The notes beneath the pieces are model-generated. The model saw nothing but the letters and a program-made list of their open reading frames with translations, did not search any database and was not told the DNA's origin. From Spyradomonas excrementavium (lineage in GTDB: Bacteria; Cyanobacteriota; Vampirovibrionia; Gastranaerophilales; Gastranaerophilaceae), in contig DVOA01000112.1 of assembly GCA_018714005.1 (NCBI GenBank), forward strand, positions 1 to 5,900: DNA of 5,900 nt, read 5' to 3'. A program made the position numbers and the translations under genes. Shown one piece after another: positions 5,667 through 5,900 of the stretch. Within the stretch, counting starts at the first letter, position 1, and every line of letters begins with the position of its first letter.

Positions 5667-5900
5667 ATGAGCATAAAATACAAACTTCCTAATAAAATTG
5701 AAAATAATTATCAAAGTTTTTCTTCTTTAATTAATTTATATCAAGCATTGATAAAATTATTTGTGGAAGATGTATATATTGATTTTTCAAACACAAGCTA
5801 TTTAGAAGCAAATTTATCAGCTTTAATGGTGGCTATATTTGATGATACTGATGTGTTTGTAAATATAATTTTTGAAAATTTTCAACCACGAGTACAGACC
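5667..5900 (+). CDS. N-terminal part of a protein with STAS-like start, possibly an ATP-binding regulator; cut by window edge
   Basis: ATG 5667 opens 78 codons that run off the right edge. AGGT (5655-5658) lies 8 nt upstream and is a modest ribosome-binding site. Residues about 36-60 read VYIDFSNT, then YLEANLSALMVAIF. This is a beta strand followed by an E-A-N-L helix, resembling the STAS-like region that precedes a GHKL ATPase domain in some bacterial ATP-binding proteins related to anti-sigma kinases. The diagnostic ATPase motifs would lie outside the window, so this is tentative. No signal peptide or membrane segment is seen. Only 56 of 234 bases are G or C, far poorer than the reductase gene, which suggests recent acquisition. 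It lies just downstream of the tRNA terminator and probably has its own promoter. Confidence 0.75.
   Translation, partial: MSIKYKLPNKIENNYQSFSSLINLYQALIKLFVEDVYIDFSNTSYLEANLSALMVAIFDDTDVFVNIIFENFQPRVQT

Overview
This is an AT-rich bacterial window. Nothing in it fixes the lineage. The initiator tRNA carries an encoded CCA end. The coenzyme A-disulfide/polysulfide reductase with a rhodanese tail is common in anaerobes and facultative bacteria of low to moderate GC. An uncultured gut- or sediment-type anaerobe would fit, but that is only an inference.

Left half (1-2820, minus strand): one uninterrupted reading frame of 940 codons starts at 2820 and runs off the left edge. It encodes a large, helical, probably membrane-anchored protein that I do not recognise. 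It contains a clear internal duplication: about 263 residues per unit, with hydrophobic segments alternating in an A-B-A-B-A pattern. A C-terminal part of at least 300 residues is charged and soluble-looking.

Centre (2919-4559, minus strand): a complete two-domain flavoprotein, a CoA-disulfide reductase-like NAD(P)H oxidoreductase fused to a C-terminal rhodanese domain. Its promoter region holds a perfect 17-bp palindrome lying between candidate -35 and -10 boxes. The large membrane-protein gene follows 98 bp downstream in the same orientation, so co-transcription is possible. No convincing terminator separates the two.

Right part (4560-5900, plus strand): this looks like a decaying accessory region. 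A Cro/C1-type helix-turn-helix regulator survives only as a pseudogene, with a stop codon just after its putative start and a one-base frameshift at an A6 tract. About 520 bp without genes follows. It contains short repeated landmarks, a 20-bp degenerate piece of initiator tRNA, a perfect hairpin and a good but orphan promoter. Then come a promoter, an intact initiator tRNA-fMet gene (5463-5539) and a hairpin terminator. The start of a very AT-rich gene (56 G/C in 234 bases), cut by the right edge, has an N-terminus resembling the STAS-like region found ahead of some GHKL ATP-binding regulators. Several landmarks upstream of the tRNA recur in the same order about 330-375 bp apart, which suggests an old, eroded duplication of the tRNA region.
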